Source of the DNA: Kordia aestuariivivens
GTDB taxonomy: Bacteria; Bacteroidota; Bacteroidia; Flavobacteriales; Flavobacteriaceae
DNA: 64,000 bases
Direction of reading: 5' to 3'
Assembly (NCBI RefSeq): GCF_014397005.1
Contig: NZ_JACGWS010000001.1
Location: 186,001 to 250,000, forward strand
The notes below the pieces were generated by a model. That model ran no database searches. It was given only the letters and a program-made list of their open reading frames with translations, and was not told where the DNA came from. Below, in pieces: positions 23,358 through 31,613 of this stretch. The position numbers and the translations under genes are program-made. Positions within the stretch are counted from its first letter, which is position 1. Each line of letters starts with the position of its first letter.

Positions 23358-24383
23358 TTGAAAAAAATAGTAGTTACTGGCGGATTAGGTTACATTGGCT
23401 CACACACAGTTGTCGCGTTGCAATTAGCTGGATTTGAAGTGGTAATTATTGATAACTTATCAAACTCTTCTTTAGACGTATTACAAGGAATAGAAACCAT
23501 TTCTGGGATAAAGCCACAGTTTGAAGAATTGGATTTACGTGATAAACCTGCGACAATTTCTTTCTTTAAAAAACATCTAACTATTGAAGGAATCATTCAC
23601 TTTGCAGCAAGCAAAGCAGTTGGCGAAAGTGTTACGAATCCGTTGTTGTATTATGAAAATAATCTCTCAACGTTAATTACTATTTTACAGCAAATTCAAC
23701 ATAAAAAACAAATTTCCTTCATCTTTAGTTCTTCGTGTACGGTGTACGGTCAAGCCGAAAAAATGCCGATTTCAGAAAATGCTCCGATACAACAAGCATT
23801 CTCTCCGTATGGAAACACAAAACAAATTGGTGAAGAAATTCTTCAAGATACGGCTCAAATCGCAAACGGACTTCAGGTAATTTCACTGCGCTATTTCAAT
23901 CCAATTGGCGCGCATGCAAGTACTGAAATTGGTGAATTGCCCAATGGGGTTCCACAAAATTTAGTGCCTTTCATCACACAAACAGCAATTGGTTTACGAA
24001 AAGAACTAGCTGTTTTTGGAAATGATTATCCTACGGAAGATGGAACTTGCATCCGTGATTATATCCACGTGGTCGATCTCGCGGAAGCGCACGTAATAGC
24101 TTTAAAAAGATTATTGGACAAGAAGCATGAAACTTCTTTTGAAGTCTTTAATATTGGCACAGGAAAAGGAAGTTCCGTATTAGAAGTTATTGAAAGTTTT
24201 GAGCGCGTAAGCCAACAAAAACTAAACTATAAAATTATAGATAGGCGAGAAGGCGATGTGATTTCTGCGTATGCAGATACAACAAAAGCAAATACTATTT
24301 TAGGATGGAAAGCAACATCAACATTAGATGAAGCGATGCTTTCGGCTTGGAAATGGGAACAGAAAATTAGAAAAACCAACTAA
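23358..24383 (+). CDS. galE: UDP-glucose 4-epimerase
   Basis: A 341-residue extended short-chain dehydrogenase. NAD motif 'GGLGYIGSH' at the start, 'FAASKAVGESV', catalytic Ser in 'FSSSCTVYG', Tyr/Lys in 'SPYGNTK', and 'RYFNPIGAHAS' plus 'DGTCIRDYIHVVDLAEAH', all characteristic of GalE. The start codon is TTG: the frame upstream has no ATG and the protein begins exactly as the family does (MKKIVVTGG). It interconverts UDP-glucose and UDP-galactose for surface polysaccharides, fitting the adjacent aminotransferase and Kdo transferase. Confidence 0.93.
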   Translation: MKKIVVTGGLGYIGSHTVVALQLAGFEVVIIDNLSNSSLDVLQGIETISGIKPQFEELDLRDKPATISFFKKHLTIEGIIHFAASKAVGESVTNPLLYYENNLSTLITILQQIQHKKQISFIFSSSCTVYGQAEKMPISENAPIQQAFSPYGNTKQIGEEILQDTAQIANGLQVISLRYFNPIGAHASTEIGELPNGVPQNLVPFITQTAIGLRKELAVFGNDYPTEDGTCIRDYIHVVDLAEAHVIALKRLLDKKHETSFEVFNIGTGKGSSVLEVIESFERVSQQKLNYKIIDRREGDVISAYADTTKANTILGWKATSTLDEAMLSAWKWEQKIRKTN

Positions 24384-24417
24384 ACTAACCATAAACAAAA
24401 CCAAATGAAACCGACAT

Positions 24418-24462
24418 ATTAAAAATAATTATTAGCATACAATTACAATGATTATTTTTAAT
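24418..24462 (+). terminator. Possible terminator after galE
   Basis: Perfect 12-base inverted repeat ATTAAAAATAAT / ATTATTTTTAAT with a 21-base loop. Only A and T pairs, so weak as a terminator. Confidence 0.35.
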
Positions 24463-24508
24463 ATCAAAGATTCCATTTGACCTTATTAAAAAAATAAAAA
24501 CCAACCAA

Positions 24509-25789
24509 ATGAAAAAAGGACTCATCTTATGCTTGAGTATTTTGTGTGCAACCATTGTAATGGCACAAGATACCTATTTGCATTGCGGAAAAATTATTGA
24601 TACCGAAAGCGGAAAAGTGTTAACAGAAAAAACAATTGTTGTTTCTGGAAATAAAATCATAAGTGTTTCGGATGGTTATTTGCAACCCAAAAAAGAAAAT
24701 GTGATCATGATTGACTTAAAGTCGAAAACGGTCATGCCTGGGTTGATTGATATGCACGTTCATATTGAAAGTGAAACAAATCCAAAAGCATATTTAGAAA
24801 AATACACGCTCAATGATGCAGATGTTGCTTTTCGTTCGGTAGGTTTTGCAAACGTAACACTAAAAGCAGGATTTACGACTGTAAGAGATTTAGGTGGAAG
24901 TGGCGTAAATATTTCGTTGCGAAACGCTATCAATCAAGGAAGAATTGATGGTCCAAGAATATTCACTTCAGGAAAAGCGTTGGCAACTACAGGTGGACAC
25001 GCCGATCCGACCAACGGAAATCGTAAAGAAATTGTTGGCGATCCAGGACCAAAAGAAGGTGTTGTCAATAATGTAAGTGATGCAAAAAAAGCAGTCCGTC
25101 AGCGGTATAAGAATGGCGCAGATATGATTAAAATTACGGCAACTGGCGGTGTTTTAAGTGTTGCTAAAAGTGGAAGTAATCCACAATTTACTGTGGAAGA
25201 AATCAAAGTAATTTGCGAAACAGCGAAAGATTACGGAATGCATGTTGCGGCACACGCACATGGAGACGAAGGAATGCAGCGTGCTATTATTGGTGGTGTA
25301 AAAACTATAGAACATGGAACCTTAATGAGCGACGAAACGATGGAGCTCATGAAAAAGCATGATGCATATTTAGTGCCAACAATTACGGCAGGAAAAGAAG
25401 TTGCAGCGAAAGCAAAAATTAAAGGATACTATCCGGATATTATTGTGCCGAAAGCATTGGAGGTTGGACCAAAAATTCAGGGAACATTTGCCAGAGCTTA
25501 TAAAAGAGGTGTTGGAATTGCGTTCGGAACAGATGCAGGTGTATATGAGCATGGATTGAACGGAAAAGAATTCGGATTTATGGTAGAAGGTGGAATGCCA
25601 GCAATGGAAACTCTTCAATCTGCAACGATTACAAATGCAAAAATTCTAGGAATGGAAGATCAATTAGGGAAGCTAAAAGCAGGATTTTTAGCTGATATTG
25701 TTGCCGTTGACGAAGATCCTACAAAAAACATCAATACGATGGAAAATGTAGTTTTTGTGATGAAAGATGGAAAAATATACAAGCAATAA
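24509..25789 (+). CDS. Secreted amidohydrolase (imidazolonepropionase-like)
   Basis: A 426-residue protein with a signal peptide (1-19, ending 'IVMAQ'). Metal motif 'MPGLIDMHVHIES', carboxylated or bridging Lys in 'MIKITATGG', metal His in 'HVAAHAHG' and 'TIEHGT', and Asp in 'GTDAGVYEHG' define the amidohydrolase superfamily subgroup that includes periplasmic Xaa-Pro or cyclic-peptide hydrolases. Substrate unknown. A 3' fragment of a second copy survives at 27539-27637. A 16-base sequence 19 bases upstream of the ATG is identical to one before the gene at 33400. Confidence 0.9.
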   Translation: MKKGLILCLSILCATIVMAQDTYLHCGKIIDTESGKVLTEKTIVVSGNKIISVSDGYLQPKKENVIMIDLKSKTVMPGLIDMHVHIESETNPKAYLEKYTLNDADVAFRSVGFANVTLKAGFTTVRDLGGSGVNISLRNAINQGRIDGPRIFTSGKALATTGGHADPTNGNRKEIVGDPGPKEGVVNNVSDAKKAVRQRYKNGADMIKITATGGVLSVAKSGSNPQFTVEEIKVICETAKDYGMHVAAHAHGDEGMQRAIIGGVKTIEHGTLMSDETMELMKKHDAYLVPTITAGKEVAAKAKIKGYYPDIIVPKALEVGPKIQGTFARAYKRGVGIAFGTDAGVYEHGLNGKEFGFMVEGGMPAMETLQSATITNAKILGMEDQLGKLKAGFLADIVAVDEDPTKNINTMENVVFVMKDGKIYKQ

Positions 25790-25790
25790 A

Positions 25791-25834
25791 AAAAAGCAAA
25801 GCCATATGCATTTTACATATGGCTTTGCTTTTTT
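25791..25834. terminator. Strong bidirectional terminator after the amidohydrolase
   Basis: A 17-base-pair perfect hairpin (AAAAGCAAAGCCATATG / CATATGGCTTTGCTTTT) with A and T tracts, between convergent genes. Confidence 0.92.
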
Positions 25835-25866
25835 ATTAATTTAATAGTTTGCTTTAATAAATAGTA

Positions 25867-27447
25867 TTATTTACTCTCTCCTTTTAATAATTCTGAATAT
25901 ATATGGCTTAAGTCTGAAGGTTTTAAACCTGGGCTTGCAGAGTGGTGACAACTAAAACAGGTTCCATATAGAGCATAACTTGCCCCGTTTTGTGCATACG
26001 TTTCCATTGTACTATTTGCTAATTGACTGGTTCCTATAGCTACACCTGGAGCTGTATTTGTTGAAGAATAACTTGTTCCATCTGGCGCTGCTCCACCGTC
26101 AGTCCAAGTAGCTCCAATAAAAATATAGTTCTTACGTAAATCACCTGCTACTAACTGACCTAATACACTATTGTTTATAGAAATCACTTCGCTGTTAGAT
26201 GCTGCTGGAGTGTCATTTTCAGCATTAGGCGCACCTTCATTTGCAGCTCCCCAAGGTTTTGTCATTTTAGTATTGCTAGCACTAATTGTATTGCTATCTT
26301 TTGCAACAATAGTGTTAAGTTCATCACACTTCTTAGCCTTTAACTCATCAGAGTTACAAAAAATCATGTGTGATTGATTGTAGGTTGAATTTGAGCTATC
26401 GCTATTTAATAACCAATCATTTCCTGTATCTGCAGCTTGTGTTTTGGTATTACTTTCCGTATCTAGGTAAGTATACTCAAGATTAGGTGCATTATTCACA
26501 TGTTCAAAAGTTGCCCAAACCATTTCAGGATGCCCATCAATAGTACCTACAATATGTATTCCTATCATTGCTAACTTTTTTTCCCCTGTACCATTAGGAA
26601 CCCATTTTTGATCATTACTTGTATCATAAGTAGGAACAATAGCATTCATCGTAATATAATCGTCTGCATTTGTTAATTGATCAGCGTCTACCCACGAAGT
26701 TTTAATTTCTATTGTTAAGGTGTTAGGGTCTTTAACAGTAATTCCTTGCGTTGCTGCAAAAGCGATAATAGTATTTAACTGATCTTGTGTTGTAGGGAAC
26801 TCACTTCCACTAACACTTCCTCCACTATTTGCAACTCCATTTAAGTATTGCGCATATACGTCATTTACCATACTTATGTAATAAATGAGTGAACCATTTT
26901 GAGCCATCAATACATCATCTGTTGCTTGTCCTTCTTCAGTATCAACAAAGAGTCCATCATTTTTTTGGGCATTAGCTACTGCACTTATTAATTTTCCTTC
27001 TTCATGAGGTATTAATGTACGCACATCATCAACAGATGTAGATACCGTATAAAAACTATCTGATTCCATAACTGTTCCACTACTATAATCTCCCGAGGTA
27101 TTTGGTGAGGTAATCCACAAAAACATTTGTTCAGACCATTTGTAAAAATCACAATTGTTGTTGTGTACAGCAGTTACTGAATTGGCTGCATTTACAGCAC
27201 CATTTTCAGAAACAGTTTTAGAAGCAAACCAAGAATTAAAATCCGAATTGCTTACTGTACACGATTGTAATACATCGGTAGGGAGTTTAGAGTTTATGGG
27301 AGTGCTCAGGACAATTTGAGCCATAGCAGCTCCAGCATCATTCGTTGTCGTCTTATATTTTTCCTTATCCTTTTTTTCTTCACAGGAAACCATAATAAAC
27401 GCTAAAATTAAAACGATAGATAAGCCTTTAAAAAGTAAATTCTTCAT
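25867..27447 (-). CDS. Lipoprotein with single C-type haem motif, unknown family
   Basis: A 526-residue protein starting MKNLLFKGLSIVLILAF, with lipobox Cys after 'FIMVS'. The earlier in-frame ATG, 47 codons upstream, would place a long non-signal leader before it and is rejected. The only recognisable motif is 'GTCFSCHHS' (CxxCH) about 25 residues from the C-terminus, so one covalently bound haem c is likely. The rest, with 'WSEQMFLWITSP', 'KTSWVDAD' and 'IGIHIVGTIDGHPEMVWATFEHVNNAP', is typical of an uncharacterised family of large envelope proteins; I do not know its function. It lies convergent to the amidohydrolase. Confidence 0.65.
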   Translation of the reverse strand: MKNLLFKGLSIVLILAFIMVSCEEKKDKEKYKTTTNDAGAAMAQIVLSTPINSKLPTDVLQSCTVSNSDFNSWFASKTVSENGAVNAANSVTAVHNNNCDFYKWSEQMFLWITSPNTSGDYSSGTVMESDSFYTVSTSVDDVRTLIPHEEGKLISAVANAQKNDGLFVDTEEGQATDDVLMAQNGSLIYYISMVNDVYAQYLNGVANSGGSVSGSEFPTTQDQLNTIIAFAATQGITVKDPNTLTIEIKTSWVDADQLTNADDYITMNAIVPTYDTSNDQKWVPNGTGEKKLAMIGIHIVGTIDGHPEMVWATFEHVNNAPNLEYTYLDTESNTKTQAADTGNDWLLNSDSSNSTYNQSHMIFCNSDELKAKKCDELNTIVAKDSNTISASNTKMTKPWGAANEGAPNAENDTPAASNSEVISINNSVLGQLVAGDLRKNYIFIGATWTDGGAAPDGTSYSSTNTAPGVAIGTSQLANSTMETYAQNGASYALYGTCFSCHHSASPGLKPSDLSHIYSELLKGESK

Positions 27448-27538
27448 AATGATTAGTATTTGGTTAGTTGTCAAATTTATCGATAATATACGATATATAT
27501 CTCGGTAAAAATACCTGTTTTTAAAGATTGACATCAGT

Positions 27539-27637
27539 TTAGTTACTATTATAACGGCTAATGAAGATCCTGCAAAAAACATCAACACGATGGAAAACGT
27601 AGTTTTTGTGATGAAAGAGGAAAAATATATAAAGTAG
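27539..27637 (+). pseudogene. Remnant of an amidohydrolase 3' end
   Basis: Translates to 'ITANEDPAKNINTMENVVFV' and then 'MKEEKYIK', matching the last 32 codons of the amidohydrolase at 24509-25789 ('VAVDEDPTKNINTMENVVFV', 'MKDGKIYKQ'). One base is missing relative to the intact gene (GATGGA became GAGGA), shifting the frame near the end. No upstream coding part remains; the minus-strand lipoprotein gene lies in its place. Confidence 0.85.
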
Positions 27638-27659
27638 TTTCTTAGAAAAATGACTTTAA

Positions 27660-27696
27660 AAAAGGAGAAGTGAATCGAAATTCACTTCTCCTTTTT
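27660..27696 (-). terminator. Terminator of peptide 5
   Basis: AAAGGAGAAGTGAAT-CGAA-ATTCACTTCTCCTTT hairpin, 15 base pairs, just beyond the minus-strand peptide gene at 27713; it also follows the amidohydrolase remnant. Confidence 0.9.
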
Positions 27697-27712
27697 AATT
27701 TTGCAGCTTTTC

Positions 27713-27898
27713 TTAATAAGGAAAAGGGCAATTCCAAGGTAAATCAGTTGGACATACCCAAGCTGACGGACACGCATCAATAACAGATGTGCATGTATCT
27801 GTAAGTGGAAGTTTTGTTCCTCCTTTGATTTGTTCGTTTCCTAATTTCGAAATTGAACTTTTGTGAAGCTTCAATGATTTTACATTTCTTTTTTTCAT
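27713..27898 (-). CDS. GG-leader Cys-rich peptide precursor 5
   Basis: A 61-residue precursor: leader MKKRNVKSLKLHKSSISKLG plus 'NEQIKGG' (ends at 27), core of 34 residues with four cysteines ('DTCTSVIDACPSAWVCP', 'WNCPFPY'). The core segment 'IDACPSA' also occurs in precursor 6, so the two are related. Regulatory dyad A lies 57 bases upstream, as for the S74 proteins. The untranslated leader contains AACCAAAACTTTAAG. Confidence 0.72.
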   Translation of the reverse strand: MKKRNVKSLKLHKSSISKLGNEQIKGGTKLPLTDTCTSVIDACPSAWVCPTDLPWNCPFPY

Positions 27899-27955
27899 AG
27901 TCTTAAAGTTTTGGTTATGTGTAGATTAAGATAAATAAATAGTGCAAGAAGTCAT

Positions 27956-27970
27956 TACGGGAATGCCGTA
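27956..27970 (-). promoter_or_regulatory. Regulatory dyad A, copy 4 (TACGG-N5-CCGTA)
   Basis: Perfect TACGG/CCGTA repeat, 57 bases upstream of the start at 27898; TATCTTAA lies 22 bases downstream on the coding strand. The flank TACGGGAATGCCGTAGTTAA is identical to that of copy 5. Confidence 0.7.
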
Positions 27971-28062
27971 GTTAACATAAAGTATAGTTTAAAACATTAA
28001 TATTTCTTCATTGAAAAGAAATAGAACAATTAGGCTTACTATTTTACGCCTAATGAAATCGT

Positions 28063-28299
28063 TTACTTTGTACATTCTACCAATGATTGACATTCGTAAT
28101 TAAGTGTTGGACATGTATTGTTTAATGTCTGACAAGTTTGAAAATAGGTGCAAGCAAGCGCAGATGGACAAGCGTCAATTTGTGAGCCACAGACATTAAT
28201 TTTTGTGATTTGTACAAGTCCTCCATGTATTTGATCATGGTTTAAATGAGAAATTGATTTTTTACGAAGTGTCAATGATTTTGTGATTCTTTTTTTCAT
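28063..28299 (-). CDS. GG-leader Cys-rich peptide precursor 6
   Basis: A 78-residue precursor starting MKKRITKSLTLRKKSISHLN with 'HDQIHGG'; an upstream ATG ten codons earlier is rejected because all relatives start at MKK. Core of 51 residues with seven cysteines at fairly regular spacing ('VCGSQIDACPSALACTYFQT', 'CQTLNNTCPTLNYECQSLVE', final 'CTK'), the most Cys-rich of the set here. Dyad A lies 59 bases upstream and is nearly the same as that of precursor 5, which suggests a duplicated peptide unit. Confidence 0.72.
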   Translation of the reverse strand: MKKRITKSLTLRKKSISHLNHDQIHGGLVQITKINVCGSQIDACPSALACTYFQTCQTLNNTCPTLNYECQSLVECTK

Positions 28300-28358
28300 G
28301 ATATAAAGTTTTTGGTTATACAATACCATTAAATTATAAAAAAAGAATAGAAATTGTG

Positions 28359-28373
28359 TACGGGAATGCCGTA
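28359..28373 (-). promoter_or_regulatory. Regulatory dyad A, copy 5 (TACGG-N5-CCGTA)
   Basis: Perfect dyad 59 bases upstream of the start at 28299, with TAATTTAA 22 bases downstream on the coding strand. It is also 45 bases upstream of the divergent plus-strand gene at 28419 and could act on both. Confidence 0.7.
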
Positions 28374-28418
28374 GTTAACATTTAGACATATCTTTATCTG
28401 AAATGCTAAAATTAAGAT

Positions 28419-28889
28419 TTGAAAAGAATAATTATTATCGGGTTCTTTCTAGCCGCATGTATCTACATTTTATTTTTTATAAATAGAGAAATTGTAGTAC
28501 TGTGGAAATTAAATTCTATAACAATTCGAGTAGAAGCACCGTTACTGAAAGAAAAGATTACAGTTGAATATGCGATGAGTACCAAGTTTTATAAAGATGA
28601 TATCGACTTTTTAAAGAATACAGATTATGTTTTAGTTTTTGATGGAATAGACACGAAAGCGATTCCACATAATTATGGAGAGAATGATTTTATAATTAGT
28701 TATGAGAATCAATATTATGTTCCTTTTAGACATTTTAAAACAAAAAGGCAACATCAACATGATTATATATTTTACCTTTATGAAAAAGAAGATGGACTAT
28801 ATGTGAGAATAATGATTGATGGTCCAGATGAAATGAATTTTGAAGCAAAAATGATAGCAATACCTATAAAAAAAACTAGCATTCACTAG
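28419..28889 (+). CDS. Membrane-anchored hypothetical protein, 156 residues
   Basis: Starts at a TTG (KRIIIIGFFLAACIYILFF follows the initiator), giving a single N-terminal membrane helix and an extracytoplasmic domain of about 130 residues with mixed beta-type sequence ('ITIRVEAPLLKEKITVEYAM', 'YVLVFDGIDTKAIPHNY', 'LYEKEDGLYVRIMID'). No family recognised. It is divergent from peptide precursor 6, and dyad A lies between the two starts, so joint control is possible. Confidence 0.55.
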   Translation: MKRIIIIGFFLAACIYILFFINREIVVLWKLNSITIRVEAPLLKEKITVEYAMSTKFYKDDIDFLKNTDYVLVFDGIDTKAIPHNYGENDFIISYENQYYVPFRHFKTKRQHQHDYIFYLYEKEDGLYVRIMIDGPDEMNFEAKMIAIPIKKTSIH

Positions 28890-28898
28890 GTTTTATAT

Positions 28899-29405
28899 TT
28901 ATGATATAGAAAATTCTTTTCGTTTGATAAATGAAATAATGAGCAACCCAGTTCCGAGCATGACGGAAACATCTGCCATGTTGAAAATTCCTGTTTTGAA
29001 AATTCCACCTAAATCAATATGCATAAAGTCGGTTACGGAGCGATATAAGATTCTGTCGTATAAATTTCCGATTCCGCCACCGATAATACAACACAACCCG
29101 AAAATCATGTACTTATCTAAATCAGTGCTGATAATGATCATTCGCAAGATAAAAAGTAATACAGCAATTGGAAGTATGATGAGAAAGATAACTTTCAAAA
29201 TAGGGTTTTCCATAGAAGATAGAAATCCTAAAAAAGCACCTTTATTTTCTATTTTCATGAGGACAACATACTCGCCAATTACAGAAATTGTTTCGCGTGC
29301 GTTAATATGAGTTCGGGCAACAGATTTTGAAACTTGATCGCAACCAACATTCATTAAAATCAGTCCAAAAATCAACAACATCCTTAGCGATCTGGAAATT
29401 TTCAT
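28899..29405 (-). CDS. lspA: Lipoprotein signal peptidase (signal peptidase II)
   Basis: A 168-residue membrane aspartyl protease starting MKISRSLRMLL. Four hydrophobic segments; conserved 'GCDQVSK' near 21-27, 'NKGAFLGF', 'IGGGIGNLYDR', catalytic Asp126 in 'VTDFMHI' and Asp145 in 'FNMADVSV'. It cleaves prolipoproteins before the lipid-modified Cys, needed for the many lipoproteins in this window. The gene follows fabD by 16 bases on the same strand. An in-frame extension of 44 codons overlapping fabD is rejected. Confidence 0.93.
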   Translation of the reverse strand: MKISRSLRMLLIFGLILMNVGCDQVSKSVARTHINARETISVIGEYVVLMKIENKGAFLGFLSSMENPILKVIFLIILPIAVLLFILRMIIISTDLDKYMIFGLCCIIGGGIGNLYDRILYRSVTDFMHIDLGGIFKTGIFNMADVSVMLGTGLLIISFIKRKEFSIS

Positions 29406-29421
29406 AGGTAGTTTTATTAAC

Positions 29422-30312
29422 TTATTCTTCTCCGAAAGTAGCACTTTGCGCCGATACAGAACGATCAATTTTACGCAACAATCCTTGCAATACTTTTCCA
29501 GGTCCAACCTCTGTAAATGAAGTCGCGCCATCTGCAATCATTTGTTGAATAGATTGTGTCCATTTTACAGGAGCCGTCAATTGTGACATTAAGTTCTTTT
29601 TGATTTCATCAGCGTCAATGATTGCTGTAGTTGTCACATTTTGATATATAGGACAGTTTGGTTTGCTAAACGTCGTGTTTTCAATAGCGGCTGCTAATTC
29701 TTCGCGAGCAGGTTCCATTAAAGGAGAGTGAAATGCGCCACCAACAGGAAGCACTAAAGCTCTTCTAGCGCCAGCTTCTTTTAAGGTTTCACAAGCAGCA
29801 TTAATTGCTTCAATTTCTCCAGAAATTACAATTTGTCCAGGACAGTTATAGTTTGCAGCTACGACAATTCCGGGAGTTTCATCACATACTTTTTCAACAA
29901 CCTCGTTGTCTAAGCCTAAAACAGCTGCCATTGTACTTGGTTGAATTTCACAAGCTTTTTGCATTGCCAACGCACGTTGAGAAACGAGTCTTAAACCATC
30001 TTCAAACGTCAAAGCTCCATTTGCAACCAAAGCAGAAAGTTCGCCTAGTGAATGTCCTGCAACCATTTCTGGTTGAAAGCTGTCGCCAAGAACTTTGCTT
30101 AAAATTACAGAGTGTAAAAAGATCGCTGGTTGCGTTACTTTCGTTTCCTTTAAATCTTCCGGAGAACCTTCAAACATAATATCCGTGATATGAAATCCTA
30201 AAATACTATTTGCGTCTTCAAAAAGATGTTGTGCAACATCAGACTTCTCGTAAAGGTCTAATCCCATTCCTGTAAATTGAGCACCTTGCCCTGGAAATAT
30301 GTATGCTTTCAT
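29422..30312 (-). CDS. fabD: Malonyl-CoA:ACP transacylase
   Basis: A 296-residue enzyme starting MKAYIFPGQGAQFTGMG. 'GHSLGELSAL' carries the nucleophile Ser88; 'QRALAMQKA' supplies the Arg that binds the malonyl carboxylate; 'GGAFHSPLM' gives the catalytic His near 197; 'EVGPGKVL' ends the fold. It loads malonate onto ACP for fatty acid synthesis. The ATG at 30312 is chosen over one eight codons earlier. It heads the short fabD-lspA unit. Confidence 0.95.
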   Translation of the reverse strand: MKAYIFPGQGAQFTGMGLDLYEKSDVAQHLFEDANSILGFHITDIMFEGSPEDLKETKVTQPAIFLHSVILSKVLGDSFQPEMVAGHSLGELSALVANGALTFEDGLRLVSQRALAMQKACEIQPSTMAAVLGLDNEVVEKVCDETPGIVVAANYNCPGQIVISGEIEAINAACETLKEAGARRALVLPVGGAFHSPLMEPAREELAAAIENTTFSKPNCPIYQNVTTTAIIDADEIKKNLMSQLTAPVKWTQSIQQMIADGATSFTEVGPGKVLQGLLRKIDRSVSAQSATFGEE

Positions 30313-30435
30313 GTGTGTATGTGTTGGTTTCTTCACATAGTGAAGAAGTGGTATTTTGTTTAAATTTTATTTGCAAAAATAAGCAATTCTGTAGAAAGTT
30401 AAGGATTAGTTTTATCCAAACACCTTTTGTAGTAA

Positions 30436-31587
30436 TTAATCTATTTTCTTTTTTTGCTCTAAATTGATACTTGGTGGTGGCGGAATCCTCTTTTTTAAGA
30501 ATAATATTTGTCCCAAATGACTTGATTGATGTTCCATGACATGAAACCAATAATAATGATTGTTATCCGTAGATCCTGGACGAATTTTTGCAAGCCAACT
30601 GTCGTCTAATTTTTTAAACTCTTCTAATGTTTTTGCTCTTACTTCTTTGTAAATTTTCAAATAATAGGCTACATCTTTTCCTTTAAAAGCTTCTCTTCCT
30701 GCATCATCTAAATTTAATGCTGGTCCCCAAAATTTTTCTTCTTCTTCGTTGAAACCTCTATTTTCAAAAGTGTATAATTGATATATTTTTTCGGCTGCAG
30801 CCAAATGCATAATTAAGGCACCAATAGAATTTGCTTTTTCATCGTGTAAATGATCTAGCTGTCTTTGATCTAGATCTTTCACGACACGTTCTACGCGTGC
30901 ACTTAAATTATTCAACATAGAAATTAACGTGCCAATTTGTGGAGAATATCCTTCTCGTTCACCAATTATATAGGTTTGATCAATTTTAATATTTTTTCCT
31001 TCAATGCAAAGAGAATTGTTTTTAGAAGGATCATCTTTTACTAATTTGAAACCATATCCTTTTTTGATTTCATCAGTAAGCATAGGGTTTTTATTTTTCC
31101 AATCAAGAATATTATTGTCAGTGATTTTTTTCTCAAAATCATGATTGTCTAGCTTTACCTCTTCTAGCGCTCCCGTATTTTTGTTTTCGATATAAAGTTT
31201 AAAATCATCAAAATAAAATTTTCCATTATACATGCAAATTCCACCAAAATTTAGCGAACTCGAGTATTCATCAATATAACCGTTGATTTCGTATGTATCC
31301 CAAGTATCAGATAGTACAGGTCTATCGCCCATATTGTCAAAAAAACCATCTTCATCATTTTTATTATCAACTCTAGCCCAAATAGAAGCCCAACTAGATT
31401 GATCTCCGCCAACCAGTTTTACAGAAGCAGTAAGTTTAAATTTCAACTTCGTATCGGTTGTCATTTTGATCGACCTAGAAAATGATGTCCAAACTTTATC
31501 TTGTCCGTATGAATTAAAAGAAATAAGAATGAAAAGGGTGTAAAAGAGTGCTAAACTCTTTCTTGAAAGAAAATTGAGAGTATTCAT
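30436..31587 (-). CDS. Secreted two-part protein with C-terminal DinB-like domain
   Basis: A 383-residue protein with signal peptide (about 1-28, ending 'FNSYGQ'). Residues 30-200 look like a beta-sandwich ('MTTDTKLKFKLTASVKL', 'YIDEYSSSLNFGGICMYNG', 'KFYFDDFKLYIEN'), as in carbohydrate-binding-like domains. Residues 220-370 match the DinB/YfiT four-helix bundle, with 'IGALIMHLAAAEKIY' and 'HYYWFHVMEHQSSHLGQIL' giving three metal-type His. DinB proteins are usually cytosolic thiol-transferases; an exported version joined to a beta domain is unusual. Function unknown. Confidence 0.78.
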   Translation of the reverse strand: MNTLNFLSRKSLALFYTLFILISFNSYGQDKVWTSFSRSIKMTTDTKLKFKLTASVKLVGGDQSSWASIWARVDNKNDEDGFFDNMGDRPVLSDTWDTYEINGYIDEYSSSLNFGGICMYNGKFYFDDFKLYIENKNTGALEEVKLDNHDFEKKITDNNILDWKNKNPMLTDEIKKGYGFKLVKDDPSKNNSLCIEGKNIKIDQTYIIGEREGYSPQIGTLISMLNNLSARVERVVKDLDQRQLDHLHDEKANSIGALIMHLAAAEKIYQLYTFENRGFNEEEEKFWGPALNLDDAGREAFKGKDVAYYLKIYKEVRAKTLEEFKKLDDSWLAKIRPGSTDNNHYYWFHVMEHQSSHLGQILFLKKRIPPPPSINLEQKKKID

Positions 31588-31613
31588 GTAATGTGTAAAT
31601 ATAGTTGTTTTAA

